This document shows positions 21,172 through 33,228 of a stretch of 64,000 nucleotides of DNA, one piece after another. Under the pieces are notes generated by a model that made no database searches, was not told where the DNA came from, and saw only the letters and a program-made list of their open reading frames with translations. The position numbers and the translations under genes were made by a program. Source of the stretch: Bos javanicus (taxonomy: Eukaryota > Chordata > Mammalia > Artiodactyla > Bovidae); contig NC_083885.1 in assembly GCF_032452875.1 (NCBI RefSeq), positions 28,561,925-28,625,924 on the forward strand. The letters run 5' to 3'. Position 1 is the stretch's first letter; every line of letters begins with the position of its first letter.

Positions 21172-22619
21172 AGATCAGATCAGTTGCTCAGTCGTGTCCG
21201 ACTCTTTGCGACCCCATGAATCACACAGCACACCAGGCCTCCCTGTCCATCACCAACTCCCAGAGTTCACTCAGACTCACGTCCATCGAGTCAGTGATGC
21301 CATCCAGCCATCTCATCATTTGTCATCCCCTTCTCCTCTTGCCCCCAATCCCTCCCAGCATCAGAGTCTTTTCCAATGAGTCAACACTTCGCATGAGGTG
21401 GTCAAAGTACTGGAGTTTCAGCTTTAGCATCATTCCTTCCAAAGAAATCCCAGGGCTGATCTCCTTCAGAATGCACTGGTTGGATCTCCCAGAGCCCCCC
21501 AAAATGAAGTTTTTCACTGTTTCCACTGTTTCCCCATCTATTTCCCATGAAGTGATGGGACCGGATGCCATGATCTTCGTTTTCTGAATGTTGAGCTTTA
21601 AGCCAACTTTTTCACTCTCCTCTTTCACTTTCATCAAGAGGCTTTTTAGTTCCTCTTCACTTTCTGCCCTAAGGGTGGTGTCATCTGCGTATCTGAGGTT
21701 ATTGATATTTCTCCCAGAAATATCAATTCCAGCTTGTGTTTCTTCCAGTCCAGCGTTTCTCATGATGTACTCTGCATATAAGTTAAATAAACAGGATGAC
21801 AATATACAGCCTTGACGTACTCCTTTTCCTATTTGGAACCAGTCTGTTGTTCCATGTCCAGTTCTAACTGTTGCTTCCTGACCTGCATACAGGTTTCTCA
21901 AGAGGCAGGTCAGGTGGTCTGGTATTCCCATCTCTTTCAGAACTTTGCACAGTTTATTGTGATCCACACAGTCAAAGGCTTTGGCATAGTCAATAAAACA
22001 GAAATAGATGCTTTTCTGGAACTCTCTTGCTTTTTCCATGATCCAGCGGATGTTGGCAATTTGAGCTCTGCTTCCTCTGCCTTTTCTAAAACCAGCTTGA
22101 GCATCAGGAAGTTCACGGTTCACATATTGCTGAAGCCTGGCTTGGAGAATTTTGAGCATTACTTTACTAGCGTGTGAGATGAGTGCAATTGTGTGGTAGT
22201 TTGAGCATTCTTTGGCATTACCTTTCTTTGGGACTGGAATGAAAACTGACCTTTTCCAGTCCTGTGGCCACTGCTGAGTTTTCCAAATGTGCTGGCATAT
22301 TGAGTGCAGCACTTTCACAGCATCATGTCTCTGCTTTTGAATATGCTTTCTAAGCTGGTCATAACTTTCCTTCCAAGGAGTAAGCGTCTTTTAAATTCAT
22401 GGCTGCAGTCACCATCTGCAGTGTTTGGAGCCCAGAAAAATAAAGTCTGACACTGTTTCCACTGTTTCCCCATCTATTTCCCATGAAATGATGTGACCGG
22501 ATGCCATGATCTTCGTTTTCTGAATGTTGAGCTTTAAGCCAACTTTTTCACTCTCCACTTTCACTTTCATCAAGAGGCTTTTTAGTTCCTCTTCACTTTC
22601 TGCCTTAAGGGTGGTGTCA
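21172..22619 (-). mobile_element. Chimeric BovB LINE insertion
   Basis: The 8-mer TAAGTATC lies at 21164-21171 and 22620-22627, enclosing a single minus-strand insertion. Read on the element strand, it begins with a downstream BovB segment (22619 to 22327, just after the YADD motif, to AAAAGCAGAGAC). It then jumps backwards to an upstream BovB segment (22326 to 21172) that carries the whole RT core and the 3' end. The second segment lacks about 300 bases at about 21490. The arrangement fits template switching during reverse transcription. Confidence 0.82.
21323..22318 (-). pseudogene. BovB RT open frame, 331 residues, with in-frame internal deletion
   Basis: This is the longest open BovB frame in the window. 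It encodes the C-terminal two thirds of an RTE-clade reverse transcriptase, which copies element RNA onto nicked target DNA. Visible motifs are the finger region (SNYHTIALISHASKVMLKIL), motif A (FCFIDYAKAFDCVDH), motif B (VRQGCILSSCLFNLYAEY) and an intact YADD at motif C. The N-terminal apurinic-type endonuclease is missing. About 300 bases are lost after NFILGGS, yet the frame continues into NQCILKEISPGISLEGMM, and the protein stops after KRRRG. The family protein is roughly a thousand residues, so this cannot act alone. Confidence 0.85.
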
Positions 22620-22699
22620 TAAGTATCCATATAATAAGATAATTAAAATTTGAAAAAAAATTTTACCTCTGAAATTGCCTTTATTGAGTTAATTTACCT

Positions 22700-22785
22700 C
22701 TTTTTTTTTAAGAAAATATTTTTAATTGGAGGATAATTTCTGTACAATATTGTATTGGCTTCTCACATACAATAATGTGAAAAAA
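22700..22785 (-). mobile_element. L1 3' end fragment, antisense
   Basis: A T run, then TTTTAATTGGAGGATAATTT and CAATATTGTATTGGCTTCTC, matching the antisense of the ruminant L1 3' terminus. Very short. Confidence 0.7.
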
Positions 22786-22813
22786 AACTTTGTTGATAAT
22801 ACATTTTTAAAAA

Positions 22814-24270
22814 TTCAGTTCAGTTCAGTTCAGTTGCTCAGTCGTGTCCAACTCCTTGTGACCCCATCTACTGCAGCACACCAGGCCTCTCTGTCCATCA
22901 CCAACTTCCGGAGTTTACTCAAACTGGTGTCCATTGTGTCAGTGATGCCATCCAACAATCTCATCCTCTGTCATCCCCTTCTCTTCTTGCCTTCAATCTT
23001 TCCCAGCATCAGGGTCTTTTCAAATGAGTCCGCTCTCCGCATCAGGTGGCCACAGTATTGAAGTTTCAGCTTCAATATCAGTCCTTCCAATGAATATTGA
23101 GGATTTATTTCCTTTAGGATTGACTGGTTGGATCTCCTTGCAATCCAAGGGACTTTCAAGTGTCTTCTCCAACACCACAGTTAAAAAGCATCAGTTCTTC
23201 AGTGCTCAGCTTTCTTTATAGTCCAACTCTCACATCTATACATGACCACTGGAAAAACCATAGCCTTGACTAGATGGAACTTTGTTGTCAAATAATGTCT
23301 CTGCTTTTGAATATACTGTCTAGGTTTATCATAGCTTTTCTTCCAAGGAGCAAGCGTCTTTTAATTTCATGGCTGCAATCACCATCTGCAGTGATTTTGG
23401 AGCCCCCCAAAATAAAGTATGCCACTGTTTCTCCATCTATTTGCCATGAAGTGATGGGACCAGATGCCATGATCTTTGTTTTCTGAATGTTGAGCTTTAA
23501 GCCAACTTTTTCACTCTCACTTTCACTTTCATCAAGAGGCTCTGTAGTTCTTCACTTTCTGCCATAAGGGTGGTGTCATCTGCATATCTGAGGTTATTGA
23601 TATTTCTCCCGGCAATCTTGATTCGAGCTTGAGCTTCTTCCAGCCCAGCTTTTCTTGTGATGTACTCTGCATATAAGTCAAATAAGCAGCGTGACAATAT
23701 ACACCCTTGACATACTCCTTTTCCTATTTGGAACCAGCCTGTTGTTCCATGTCCAGTTCTAACTGTTGTTTCCTGACCTGCATATACGTTTCTCAAGAGG
23801 CAGGTCAGGTGGTCTGGTATTCCCATCTCTTTCAGAATTTTCCACAGTTTATTGTGATCCACACAGTCAAAGGCTTTGGCATAGTCAATAAAGCAGAAAT
23901 AGATGTTTTTCTGGACCTCTCTTGCTTTTTCAGTGATCCAACAGATGTTGGCAATTTGATTTCTGGTTCCTCTGCCTTTTCTAAAACTAGCTTGAACATC
24001 TGGAAGTTTATGGTTCATGTATTATTGAAGCCTAGCTTGAAGAATTTTGAGCATTACTTTACTAGAGTGTGAGATGAATGCAATTGTACAGTAGTTTGAG
24101 CATTCTTTGGCATTGCCAAAGGCATTGCCTTTCTTTGGGATTGGAATGAAAACTGACCTTTTCTAGTCCCGTGGCCACTGCTGAGTTTTCCAAATTTGCT
24201 GGCATATTGAGTGCTGGACTTTCACAGCATCATCTTTCAGGATTTAAAATAGCTCAGCTGAAATTCCATC
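22814..24270 (-). mobile_element. BovB LINE copy, 5'-truncated
   Basis: The plus strand starts with the antisense tail (TTCAGTTCAG)n and runs through the complete 3' region, the YADD region and RT motif A to GAAATTCCATCA. No internal gap is obvious, but frames are broken several times. A 12-mer AAAATTTTACCT occurs at 22657-22668 and 24274-24285 and may be a duplication that also encloses the L1 fragment to its left. Confidence 0.88.
23497..24018 (-). pseudogene. BovB RT fragment
   Basis: A 173-residue open frame with motif A (YFCFIDYAKAFDCVDHNKL), motif B (GVCQGCILSRCLFDLYAEY) and an intact YADD motif (NNLRYADDTTLMAESEEL). A frame change follows in the KVKV region. It is a fragment of the BovB polyprotein without endonuclease and is not functional. 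Confidence 0.8.
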
Positions 24271-24325
24271 ATGAAAATTTTACCTAAGAGCTGAAATTGG
24301 AAAAGTTGAACAATAAACATGCATT

Positions 24326-24530
24326 ACTCATTGGAAAAGACTGATGTTGGGAAGGATTGGGGGCAGGAGGAGAAGGGGATGACAGAGGATGAGATGGCTG
24401 GATGGCATCACTGACTCAGTGGACGTGAGTTTGAGTGAACTCCGGAAGTTGGTGATGGACAGGGAGGCCTGGCGTGCTGCAATTCAAGGGGTTGCAAAAA
24501 GTTGGACATGACTGAGCAACTGAACTGAAT
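24326..24530 (+). mobile_element. BovB 3' end fragment, plus strand
   Basis: From ACTCATTGGAAAAGACTG to the GACTGAGCAACTGAACTG terminus. It sits in opposite orientation to the BovB on its left, forming a short inverted pair. Confidence 0.85.
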
Positions 24531-27055
24531 ACCATCCCGAAGAAGTGAAATAATTATAGAAGTCGAAAGTAAATGTTTCCACTAACTTTGTTTATGTTAA
24601 ATGAATATGTGATGGAAACTGAATTCATCATCATAGTCATGATTACAACATTAAATAATTTAAAAAGAAGATCCAAAAAAGAATTTTCGGGAAGTTTTCA
24701 GATAATTGAAAGCCAGCTTTTAAGAGACAAAGTTTATGATCTGTCGAATATGATCCTCACAGTATATTCAGTGTAAGTGACATAAGGCATAGAGATGCAC
24801 TTATACTTAGAAAACACAGGAAGCAGATTTGTGAGAAGGCTGCTAATGACTGCAGTCAGTTGCCTGCAAATCATAATGGCTAAGGTCAGCAGTGAAATAA
24901 CGTTCAAAGTGCTAACCTGGAGAGACTTCAAGTATGAAAGAGCAAAGTTGAAGTGCACTTATCACCTTAGTGGTGCCCATCAAAAGGGACTATTCTCAGC
25001 ATGTGACCTGAGCACACCCACTGGCCACAACCAGAGTTTTACGATTATGAAACAATAGTAATCAAAGAACATTTTGTATTTCACCCTAATGCCCCCTCAT
25101 TTTCAGAAGCATATTGGTTATTATGATTAGAGAAACTTTTTGTTAAATTTCTGTCTTTCCCAAAACCCCTTTTGCAAAGGCAGTGAGTACAGGGTGAATT
25201 TAAATTAGCCTTTATTAAACAACATTACATCTGGACTCTGGGGGCTTTCATTTTGCATAAAAGGCCAAAATTGACATCTATTCCTTCTTAAAATAATAAG
25301 CTCTAAAATCTGTTAACCTTCGCTTCAATTTTACTGAAGTATTTACAACATAAAACAACATTCTAAGAAAATGTCATGCTGCTCTGAAATATGCACCCTG
25401 AAAATAAAATGACCCTTCCAGACTTTGGATGGCATTTTTAGGAAATGTTTAATTTGGTTTATGAGTCAGCTTTCTGAGTTGAAGTGAAACTTCAAGGTTT
25501 TTAGTGTTGTTTCTCCACTTTCAAAAATGTTATATATAACAATACAGAGATGATGTATGTGAAGCTAAACTTAGTTCAAGTTTAAGGAGCCTATAATTTT
25601 GTTTATCTTAGTGAGAATATTCTAATCTAAATTGATGTTAATATTCATGCTATTGTGGTAGACTCAATATCTGAACAATATTGTATAAAGAACCATATAA
25701 GGCTCTAGAATTAAGAATCCTAACAATTCAACTCAGTTTTTGATGATTCTCTGTTATAGCCCTCAACAGGGGTTGCCCACTGTCTGTTTAAATAGCCTCA
25801 ATGTCAGGGGAGGCTAAGACATCCTCTACTTTGGGAGTATATACATTTACTGTTTTTACAAAAACGTCTTTCTTACAATGGGATCTCTATAGTTTCTGTG
25901 TTAAGGTGGTGGTTAGAGCACACTCTCTGGAGTAGCTTATGTAGGTTAAATCAGCTGTGGGCTGGTAAATGATTAACAATCTTAACCGATTTTAAAGCTC
26001 TTGGGTAGAGGCTGATTTGTAGCATCTGTCAACTTTTGTGGCATAAATACTTCCCTTGTGGATAACTTCAAGTTATGAACATGACATTGTTGCGCACAGA
26101 ATTGGAAAGAGGTATACACAGTCAGTTTTGGGGAGCCATTGAGAGTCTCAAGCACACACTTGTTAAATTGCAGTGCTGCTATCTAGAAACTATGTTATCT
26201 GGGTTAGTTTATTTAAGGATTTTTGTGTTTCACTTTTCTCAGACATAAAGTGATATAAAAGAGCACCTATATTAAACACTGAGAATTGAATGCTCTGAAT
26301 CATCCAGCACAGAGTAAAGCTGTATAAGTGATCATTATCATTATGCTACTCACTTGCTGATGTCTAAAACAGAAAATTTTTGGACCCTCCTTCTACTTAT
26401 GGTTATACAAATATTTGAATCTGGGTATCTTCTAGATCATTTCTTCTAAAACAGATTTTATTTGTAGTTTTCCTAATATTTATTTCTGTGTACTATTCAC
26501 ATCACAAATTGGTCAGTCAGGGAGAAGTTCTATACTACAGAGTTTCTCCCTTCCTCTTGAATGGCAACACTTTTCATGGTCATCCAATTTCTTGTTTCTC
26601 TTGATGAATTGGCAACCATCAGCTAGACTGCTTTTAAAATAGAGTAGGCATACAATCTCCAAAATTGTATTTTATCTGAAGTTCTGGCCATGTTACTCAT
26701 TGACTTTTTCTGCTTTGCTTTCATAAATAGATTTGAATTTGTATGTCTTGAGTTTAGCACACATTTTTAAAATATGAGGTATCAGGAAACAAATACAGAA
26801 TTCTTAGTCTGATTTAAGGAAGTAAAAGAAAAGACCACTGTTGCATTTGTACCAAACACTGAATTTGTGGTGGCAGGACCTAAAGTTACTCATGCTTTAT
26901 TTTTGAATTATCCAAATAAAATTTCTCTGCCACAAAAATAATTCTCCTTTTTTTCCTGGACAATTATTTTTGTGTGGATTTTCAGTATTCCTTAAGTTTA
27001 GTACAAGATGCTAGAAAATAGAGGATATCTTTTCCTAACCCAAATTCCTTAAACA
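24531..27055. other. Repeat-poor unique block
   Basis: About 2.5 kb with no young ruminant repeat. A weak MIR-like tail may lie at 26230-26345 (GAATCATCCAGCACAGAGTA then TCATTATCATTATG). No exon-like open frame with a recognisable domain. This is one of the better places to look for conserved non-coding sequence. Confidence 0.45.
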
Positions 27056-27690
27056 CACCCCCACACAGCAATACCAAAACTAACACATGAAGAAATCTGA
27101 AAAGCTATTCATCTATTAAATAAATTGTATTTGTAACAAAAAAGTTCCGAGGAAAAAAGAATGAAATCTTCAGTGGCTTCATTGGTGAATTCTATCAAAT
27201 ATTTAAGGAAGAAATAATAGAGCAATTCTGCCCAGTTCCTCCTTAGAAAAAGAGGAGATGGGACCCTTATTAACTATTCATTTAAAAATAAGAACTGCAT
27301 AACAATCCAGGTACTAAAATTTGAAAAGGACATTATAAGAAAAAGAAATAACAGGCTAAAATCCCTTAGAAACATAGATGCAATAATTCTCAACAATTAT
27401 CAGTAAATAAATACAGGGTTATATTAAAAATGGGTTTATTCCTGGAATCCAAGACTGGATCTACAGCAGAAAAATCAAATACTGTAAGTTACAAAATCAC
27501 AATAAAAATGAAAAAATAATCATCTCAATAGGTTCATAACAAAAATTGAACAAAATTCAACATCCATTCATGATAATAATTCTTAGCAACTCAGTACAGA
27601 AGGAAAATTTCTCAGTTTGATAAAGGGTGATAAGAAAAACATACAATTAACACACTTCATGGTGAAATAAAACCCTTGAAGTGTTTGGGA
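27056..27690 (+). mobile_element. Ancient L1 ORF2 relic (RT region)
   Basis: Matches the L1 RT region at nucleotide level: TTCATTGGTGAATTCTATCA, GGGTTTATTCCTGGAATCC, AATCATCTCAATAGGTTCAT and CAACATCCATTCATGATAAT, followed by AACACACTTCATGGTGAAAT. It has many stops and gaps. Confidence 0.75.
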
Positions 27691-27859
27691 AAAAATGTGT
27701 TACAGATAATTCAAAGTGTATTTACAGAAGCTAGATAGAAATTAGATAAGCTTAACAAAAGAAATTGATCAATTAATTTAAAGTAGTTAATCCATACCTG
27801 AACAAATATTTCCATATTTAAGGGAGACAATGTTTTACATATATTTAGGCAAAATTAGT

Positions 27860-28128
27860 TGGAGAAGGCAATGGCAACCCACTCCAATACTAAATCCCAT
27901 GGACAGAGGAGCCTGGTAGGCTGCAGTCCACGGGGTTGCTAAGAGTCGGACATGACTGAGCAACTTCACATTCACTTTTCACTTTCATGCATTGGAGAAG
28001 GAAATGGCAACCCACTCCAGTGTTCTTGCCTTGAGAATCCCAGGGATGGGGGAGCCTGGTGCGCTGCCGTCTATGGGGTCACACAGGGTCGGACAGGACT
28101 GAAGCGATTTAGCAGCAGCGGCAGCAGC
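27860..28128 (+). mobile_element. BOV-A2 SINE, full-length dimer
   Basis: Two BovA units in tandem, each with a GGCAACCCACTCCA block, ending in a (CAG)n-rich tail. The 13-mer AGGCAAAATTAGT flanks it at 27847-27859 and 28129-28141. This is a non-autonomous SINE thought to use BovB machinery because its sequence derives from the BovB 3' end. Confidence 0.95.
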
Positions 28129-28141
28129 AGGCAAAATTAGT

Positions 28142-28864
28142 AAGGAAACTACATCTGGCCTCAGACTTCTCCTCTGAAACACTTAAATTCAGAAGGCAGT
28201 AAAGAAACTGCCTAGAGAGTTTTGTTGAAGGAATTGAATCAACCTTAAATAAGGCATTCTTACTGTTCTAGGTCAAGGGAAAAGAGAATATTAATATTCT
28301 TTGAAACATGTCATTCTTGTGAATAACACCAGTATAAGAATAAGAATTGCTTTAAAAAAGAACAATAGAGCAATTCAATATAGAAAGGATATCTTGGCTT
28401 GATTTAGGGCTTGGATTTATATTAGAAAATATTTACTTATAACTAAATCTGGATAGAATGTCATTTATATAGAATTACCATATTTGCAAGCATAAAGGTC
28501 ATTTTTGCATAATAACTGCACTTAAGCTTTAGCATCAGATGCTTGTCATTTAGATATGGCTCCTGTGTGGGTTTGCTGAATTACTTCTATCTTTTGACTT
28601 GAGTACCAAAAATAAGCATGTCAGCTGGGGGGTTAGTTTTGATGAGGGTTGTATTTTCAGCAAGCATAGGTATGCATTTCTTCAAAAAAAAAAATGATTC
28701 CTCATTTTGTATCAGTAATAATTTGTTTACTTGAAAAGACCCACTTTTTTATTACAGTTATTTAAACTCATGAAATTATGGCTAACTAGTTTCTCCCTAA
28801 TGGTCTCCTGTTCTCAAACATCCCTCTTATCTTCTGACGTGGCCTTCAGATACTTTCAGTGGTA
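28142..28864. other. No feature recognised
   Basis: AT-rich unique sequence without a named repeat. Confidence 0.4.
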
Positions 28865-29010
28865 CCTCATCGTGGAACTATATTCAATATCTTGTGATAA
28901 ACCATAATGGAAAAGAATATGTAAAAGCTATATAAAAATAGATGAGTTACTTTGCTAAAATTAGCAAAACATTATAAACCAACTACTTCATTAAAATTAA
29001 AAAAAATACT
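28865..29010 (+). mobile_element. L1 3' UTR end
   Basis: Sense L1 3' UTR: GGAACTATATTCAATATCTTG, CATAATGGAAAAGAATATG, a TTACTTTGCTAAAATTAGCA region and a terminal A-rich ATTAAAAAAAAT. Confidence 0.78.
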
Positions 29011-29115
29011 GGCAGTGATACCCCATCTATCGTTCATGTAAGATGTATTTTTATGTTATAGACAAAGTGCAAGTTATTTTAGGGAAATTTGTGAAATATC
29101 AAAAATATATAATGG

Positions 29116-29240
29116 AGGGACTTCCCTGGCAGTCCAGTGATTAACTCCATGCTTCCAGTGCAGGGATTTGGAGTCTGGTCCCTGGTCAGGGAACTAAGAT
29201 CCCACGTGCCATGTAGCATGGCAAAAAACCCCCAAAATGT
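29116..29240 (+). mobile_element. CHR-type tRNA-derived SINE
   Basis: Starts GGGACTTCCCTGGCAGTCCA and continues through CTGGTCAGGGAACTAAGATC to an A-rich CAAAAAACCCCCAAAA tail. This head is typical of the older cetartiodactyl CHR SINEs. The open frames across it on both strands are repeat readings. Confidence 0.82.
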
Positions 29241-30805
29241 AGAAAAAAGTACAAATTTGAATATATATAGCCTAGCTCCAGAAAAGAATGAAATAAAACA
29301 AACTAAGCCTGACAATTTGTGGCAAATTAATGTCATATATTTTTTTTCTCATTGATTATTAATTTAAGTGGAACTACTTTCTTAACACATAAAAGTATAT
29401 TTCCAAATATTTCTCCAACTTACCTAACTCTTCACTATATCCCACCTACACATTTCTCCAAATATGCAAGTAATTTCTTATCACCAAATTTTTGCTTACA
29501 ATATTACCTCTGTGTAATCGATCCCTCATTTGCCCACTGAGCTCCATATAAATTTCTTTGTAAACACTCTGCTTTGTCTTTTTAGATTTTTATGTAATAG
29601 TTTTTGGGTAGCTTGTAGTAATTCTCCAACTCTAACTCAAGCACCTGAAGAATAATCTGGAGCTGCCAACCTCCTTAAACAATACCTAGGACAGAGTCCT
29701 GGCACGTGGTAAACACACTAATCAACTTGCATTAAAAGATAAGTGAAGAGGATTACAGTCAAATATAGGCATCAAAACATATCACACTAGTCCAACAGAA
29801 ATAAATAAAACCCCCATACACATGTTGAAATCTGTCCACCAAAGCCCTATTCCCATTACATTTTATATCCTGGCTTATGAGAAGCTTTTGCATATTTCTA
29901 TAAGAGCTGGCATCACATCATGGAGTATAATCCCCAAGAGATGAAAGACAGAGAATAATTCTTTTTTTTTTTTTCTCCCAAGCAGGGTACTATCAGAGAA
30001 TGTCCATCTGAACATCAGACAATGGGGATGCATTTCTTATTTAATATGTGTCTTATATATCTCTTCCTTCCTCTCTCTTACATTAAATATTCAATTTTAA
30101 AGAAGATGTAGAATCTCACAGCCCCTTCTACCGTGAGAGGCTCTCATAAATTCTGTAAGAAACTGAAGTCAGAGAATGGAGCTCTAAGCCCAGAAATGGT
30201 AACAAAAGGTGCTATTAGAAACTAGATGAATGTGTTCTGTCATGCCTCTGGGCCTTGCTGTGGGTGACTCTGTTATCTTATTCACTGGGCAAATGGTTTT
30301 GCATTAGGCCTTTCCTAACTGCCTACTTCTGTCCCCAACCTTCAACCGGTAGGAACATGTGAATCTTTTTTTTCTTTGTTCTAGAGCATCATTTGTGGGG
30401 TTTTTCCAAACCACTCGTCACTCGGTATTGCTCTTGACCTTTCTGTTTACTCATCAGCCTGCCCCATGAGACAGTTCTATGAAAGGTAAATTCCTTTCTC
30501 ACCTATTTTTATCATCTATCACTGCTTCTGAAGCAGAGCAGACACTCCAGTTCTTATATTTCCTTTCCTATTCATTCCCTCCACAAACATTTCCTGCCTA
30601 GACTTCTTCCAGGGAAGTGTGAAATTTAATCACAGTTCATTTAAAGGCAAAGTTACCAGACTTGTCATTGTGGAAGGCCCCGACATTGCTGAGTACACTG
30701 ACGGAGGGAGTGTGTAACTTGGTCAGACTCTGCAAGCCTTTCCCCACCCCCAAAAGGAGTGAAGTACTTGATATTCTAGCCTGAGGCTAAAGTTTGTTTG
30801 TCTGT
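29241..30805. other. Unique sequence, no gene seen
   Basis: Short frames only. A MIR-like tail scrap may lie at 29685-29735 (GACAGAGTCCTGGCACGTGG). A T run lies at 29960-29974. A possible very diverged L2-like block lies near 30240-30330. None is strong enough to call. Confidence 0.4.
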
Positions 30806-31198
30806 TTTTTTATTTTTATTTTTTAATATTTTATTTTATTTATTTATTTTTTCTTGGAGGCTAATTACTTTACTATATTGTATTGGTTTTGCCATACATC
30901 AACATGAATCCACCACGGGTGTACACGTGTTCCCCATCCTGAACCGCCCTCCCACCTCCCTCCCTGTACCATCCCTCTGGATCATCCCAGTGCACCAGCC
31001 CCAAGCATCCTATATCCTGCATCAAACCTGGACTGGCAATTCGTTTCTTATATGATATTATACATGTTTCAATGCCATTCTCCCAAATCATCCCACCCTC
31101 TCCCTCTCCCACAGAGTCCAAAAGACTGTTCTATACATCTGTGTCTCTTTTGCTCTCTCACATACAGGGTTATCGTTATCGTCTTTCTAAATTCCATA

Positions 31199-31474
31199 CA
31201 TGCTATGCTATGCTAAGTCACTTCAGTTGTGTCCAACTCTGTGCGACCCCATAGACAGCAGCCCAACAGGCTCCCCCGTCCCTGGGATTCTCCAGGCAAG
31301 AACATTGGAGTGGGTTGCCATTTTCTTCTCCAATGCATGAAAGTGAAAAGCTAAAGTGAAGTCACTCAGTCATGTCTGACTCTTAGCGACCCCATGGATT
31401 GCAGCCTAACAGGCTCCTCTGTCCATGGAATTTTCCAAGCAAGAGTACTGGAGTGGGGTGCCATTGCCTTCTCC
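31199..31474 (-). mobile_element. BOV-A2 SINE inside L1-a
   Basis: A dimeric BovA element in antisense orientation. The 10-mer AAATTCCATA flanks it at 31189-31198 and 31475-31484. L1-b carries the uninterrupted version of this site near 31950-31960, which confirms the insertion point. Confidence 0.93.
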
Positions 31475-31595
31475 AAATTCCATATATGTGCATTAGCTTA
31501 CTGTATTGGTGTTTTTCTTTCTGGCTTACTTCACTCTGTATAATAGGCTCCAGTTTCATCCACCTCATTAGAACTGATTCAAATGTTTTCTTTTT

Positions 31596-33228
31596 TTTTT
31601 TTTTTCTAATTTTATTTTATTTTTAAACTTTACATAATTGTATTAGTTTTGCCAAATATCAAAATGAATCCGCCACAGGTATACATGTGTTCCCCATCCC
31701 GAACCCTCCTCCCTCCTCCCTCCCCATACCATTCCTCTGGGCCATCCCAGTGCACCAGCCCCAAGCATCCAGCATCGTGCATCGAACCTGGACTGGCAAC
31801 TCGTTTCCTACATGATATTTTACATGTTTCGTTGCCATTCTCCCAAATCTTCCCATCCTCTCCCTCTCCCACAGAGTCCATAAGACTGTTCTATACATCA
31901 GTGTCTCTTTTGCTGTTTCATATACAGAGTTATTGTTACCATCTTTCTAAATTCCATATATATGCGTTAGTATACTGTATTTATGTTTTTCCTTCTGGCT
32001 TACTTCACTCTGTATAATAGGCTCCAGTTTCATCCACCTCATTAGAATTGATTCAAATGTATTCTTTTTAATGGCTGAGTAATACTCCATTATGTATATG
32101 TACCACAGCTTTCTTATCCATTCATATGCTGATGGACATCTAGGTTGCTTCCATGTCTTGGCTATTATAAACACTGCTGCAATGAACATTGGGGTACACG
32201 TGTCTCTTTCCTTTCTGGTTTCCTCAGTGTGTATGCCCAGCAGTGGGATTGCTGGATCATAAGGCAGTTCTATTTCCAGTTTTTTAAGGAATCTCCACAC
32301 TGTTCTCCATAGTGGCTGTACTAGTTTGCATTCCCACCAACAGTGTAAGAGGGTTCCCTTTTCTCCACACCCTCTCCAGCATTTATTATTTGTAGACTTT
32401 TGGATCGCAGCCATTCTGACTGGTGTGAAATGGTATCTCATACTGGTTTTGATTTGCATTTCTCTGATAATGAGTGATGTTGAGCATCTTTTCATGTGTT
32501 TGTTAGCCCTCTGTATGTCTTCTTTGGAGAAATGTCTATTTAGTTCTTTGGACAATTTTTTGATTGGGTCGTTTATTTTTCTGGAGTTGAGCTGTAGGAG
32601 TTGCTTGTATATTTTTGAGATTAGTTGTTTGTCAGTTGCTTCATTTGCTATTGTTTTCTCCCATTCTGAAAGCTGTCTTTTCACCTTGCTAATAGTTTCC
32701 TTTGATGTGCAGAAGCTTTTAAGGTTAATTAAGTCCCATTTGTTTATTTTTGCTTTTATTTCCAATATTCTGGGAGGTGGGTCATAGAGGATCCTGCTGT
32801 GATGTATGTCGGAGAGTGTTTTCCCTATGTTCTCCTCTAGGAGTTTTATAGTTTCTGGTCTTATGTTTAGATCTTTAATCCATTTTGAGTTTATTTTTGT
32901 GTATGGTGTTAGAAAGTGGTCCAGTTTCATTCTTTTACAAGTGGTTGACCAGATTTCCCAGCACCACTTGTTAAAGAGATTGTCTTTAATCCATTGTATA
33001 TTCTTGCCTCCTTTGTCAAAGATAAGGTGTCCATATGTGCGTGGATTTATCTCTGGGCTTTCTATTTTATTCCATTGATCAATATTTCTGTCTTTGTGCC
33101 AGTACCATACTGTCTTGATAACTGTGGCTTTGTAGTAGAGCCTGAAGTCAGGTAGGTTGATTCCTCCAGTTCCATTCTTCTTTCTCAAGATCGCTTTGGC
33201 TATTCGAGGTTTTTTGTATTTCCATACA
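31596..33228 (-). mobile_element. L1-b: 5'-truncated L1 inserted in L1-a
   Basis: Starts on the plus strand with the antisense poly-A (T run to 31605) and L1 3' UTR, and ends at an ORF2 position encoding a VWKYKK-type block. The 15-mer AAATGTTTTCTTTTT flanks it at 31581-31595 and 33229-33243, where L1-a resumes. It is less mutated than L1-a. Confidence 0.93.
31947..33188 (-). pseudogene. L1-b ORF2 C-terminal part, 413 residues open
   Basis: Encodes the part of L1 ORF2 protein downstream of the RT core, a region needed for target-primed reverse transcription in intact elements. Landmarks are FRLYYKATVIKTVWYWHK at the start, NEATDKQLISKIYKQLLQ in the middle, and a C-terminal Cys-rich knuckle (CWRGCGEKGTLLHCWWEC). 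The frame is uninterrupted to the natural stop after HIYGI. Endonuclease and RT are missing because of 5' truncation. The plus-strand frames opposite it are shadows. Confidence 0.9.

Noticed and set aside
21172..24530. CRISPR-like or other regular repeat array
   Set aside because: Repeated similarity here comes from several BovB copies of different length and orientation, with no regular spacing.
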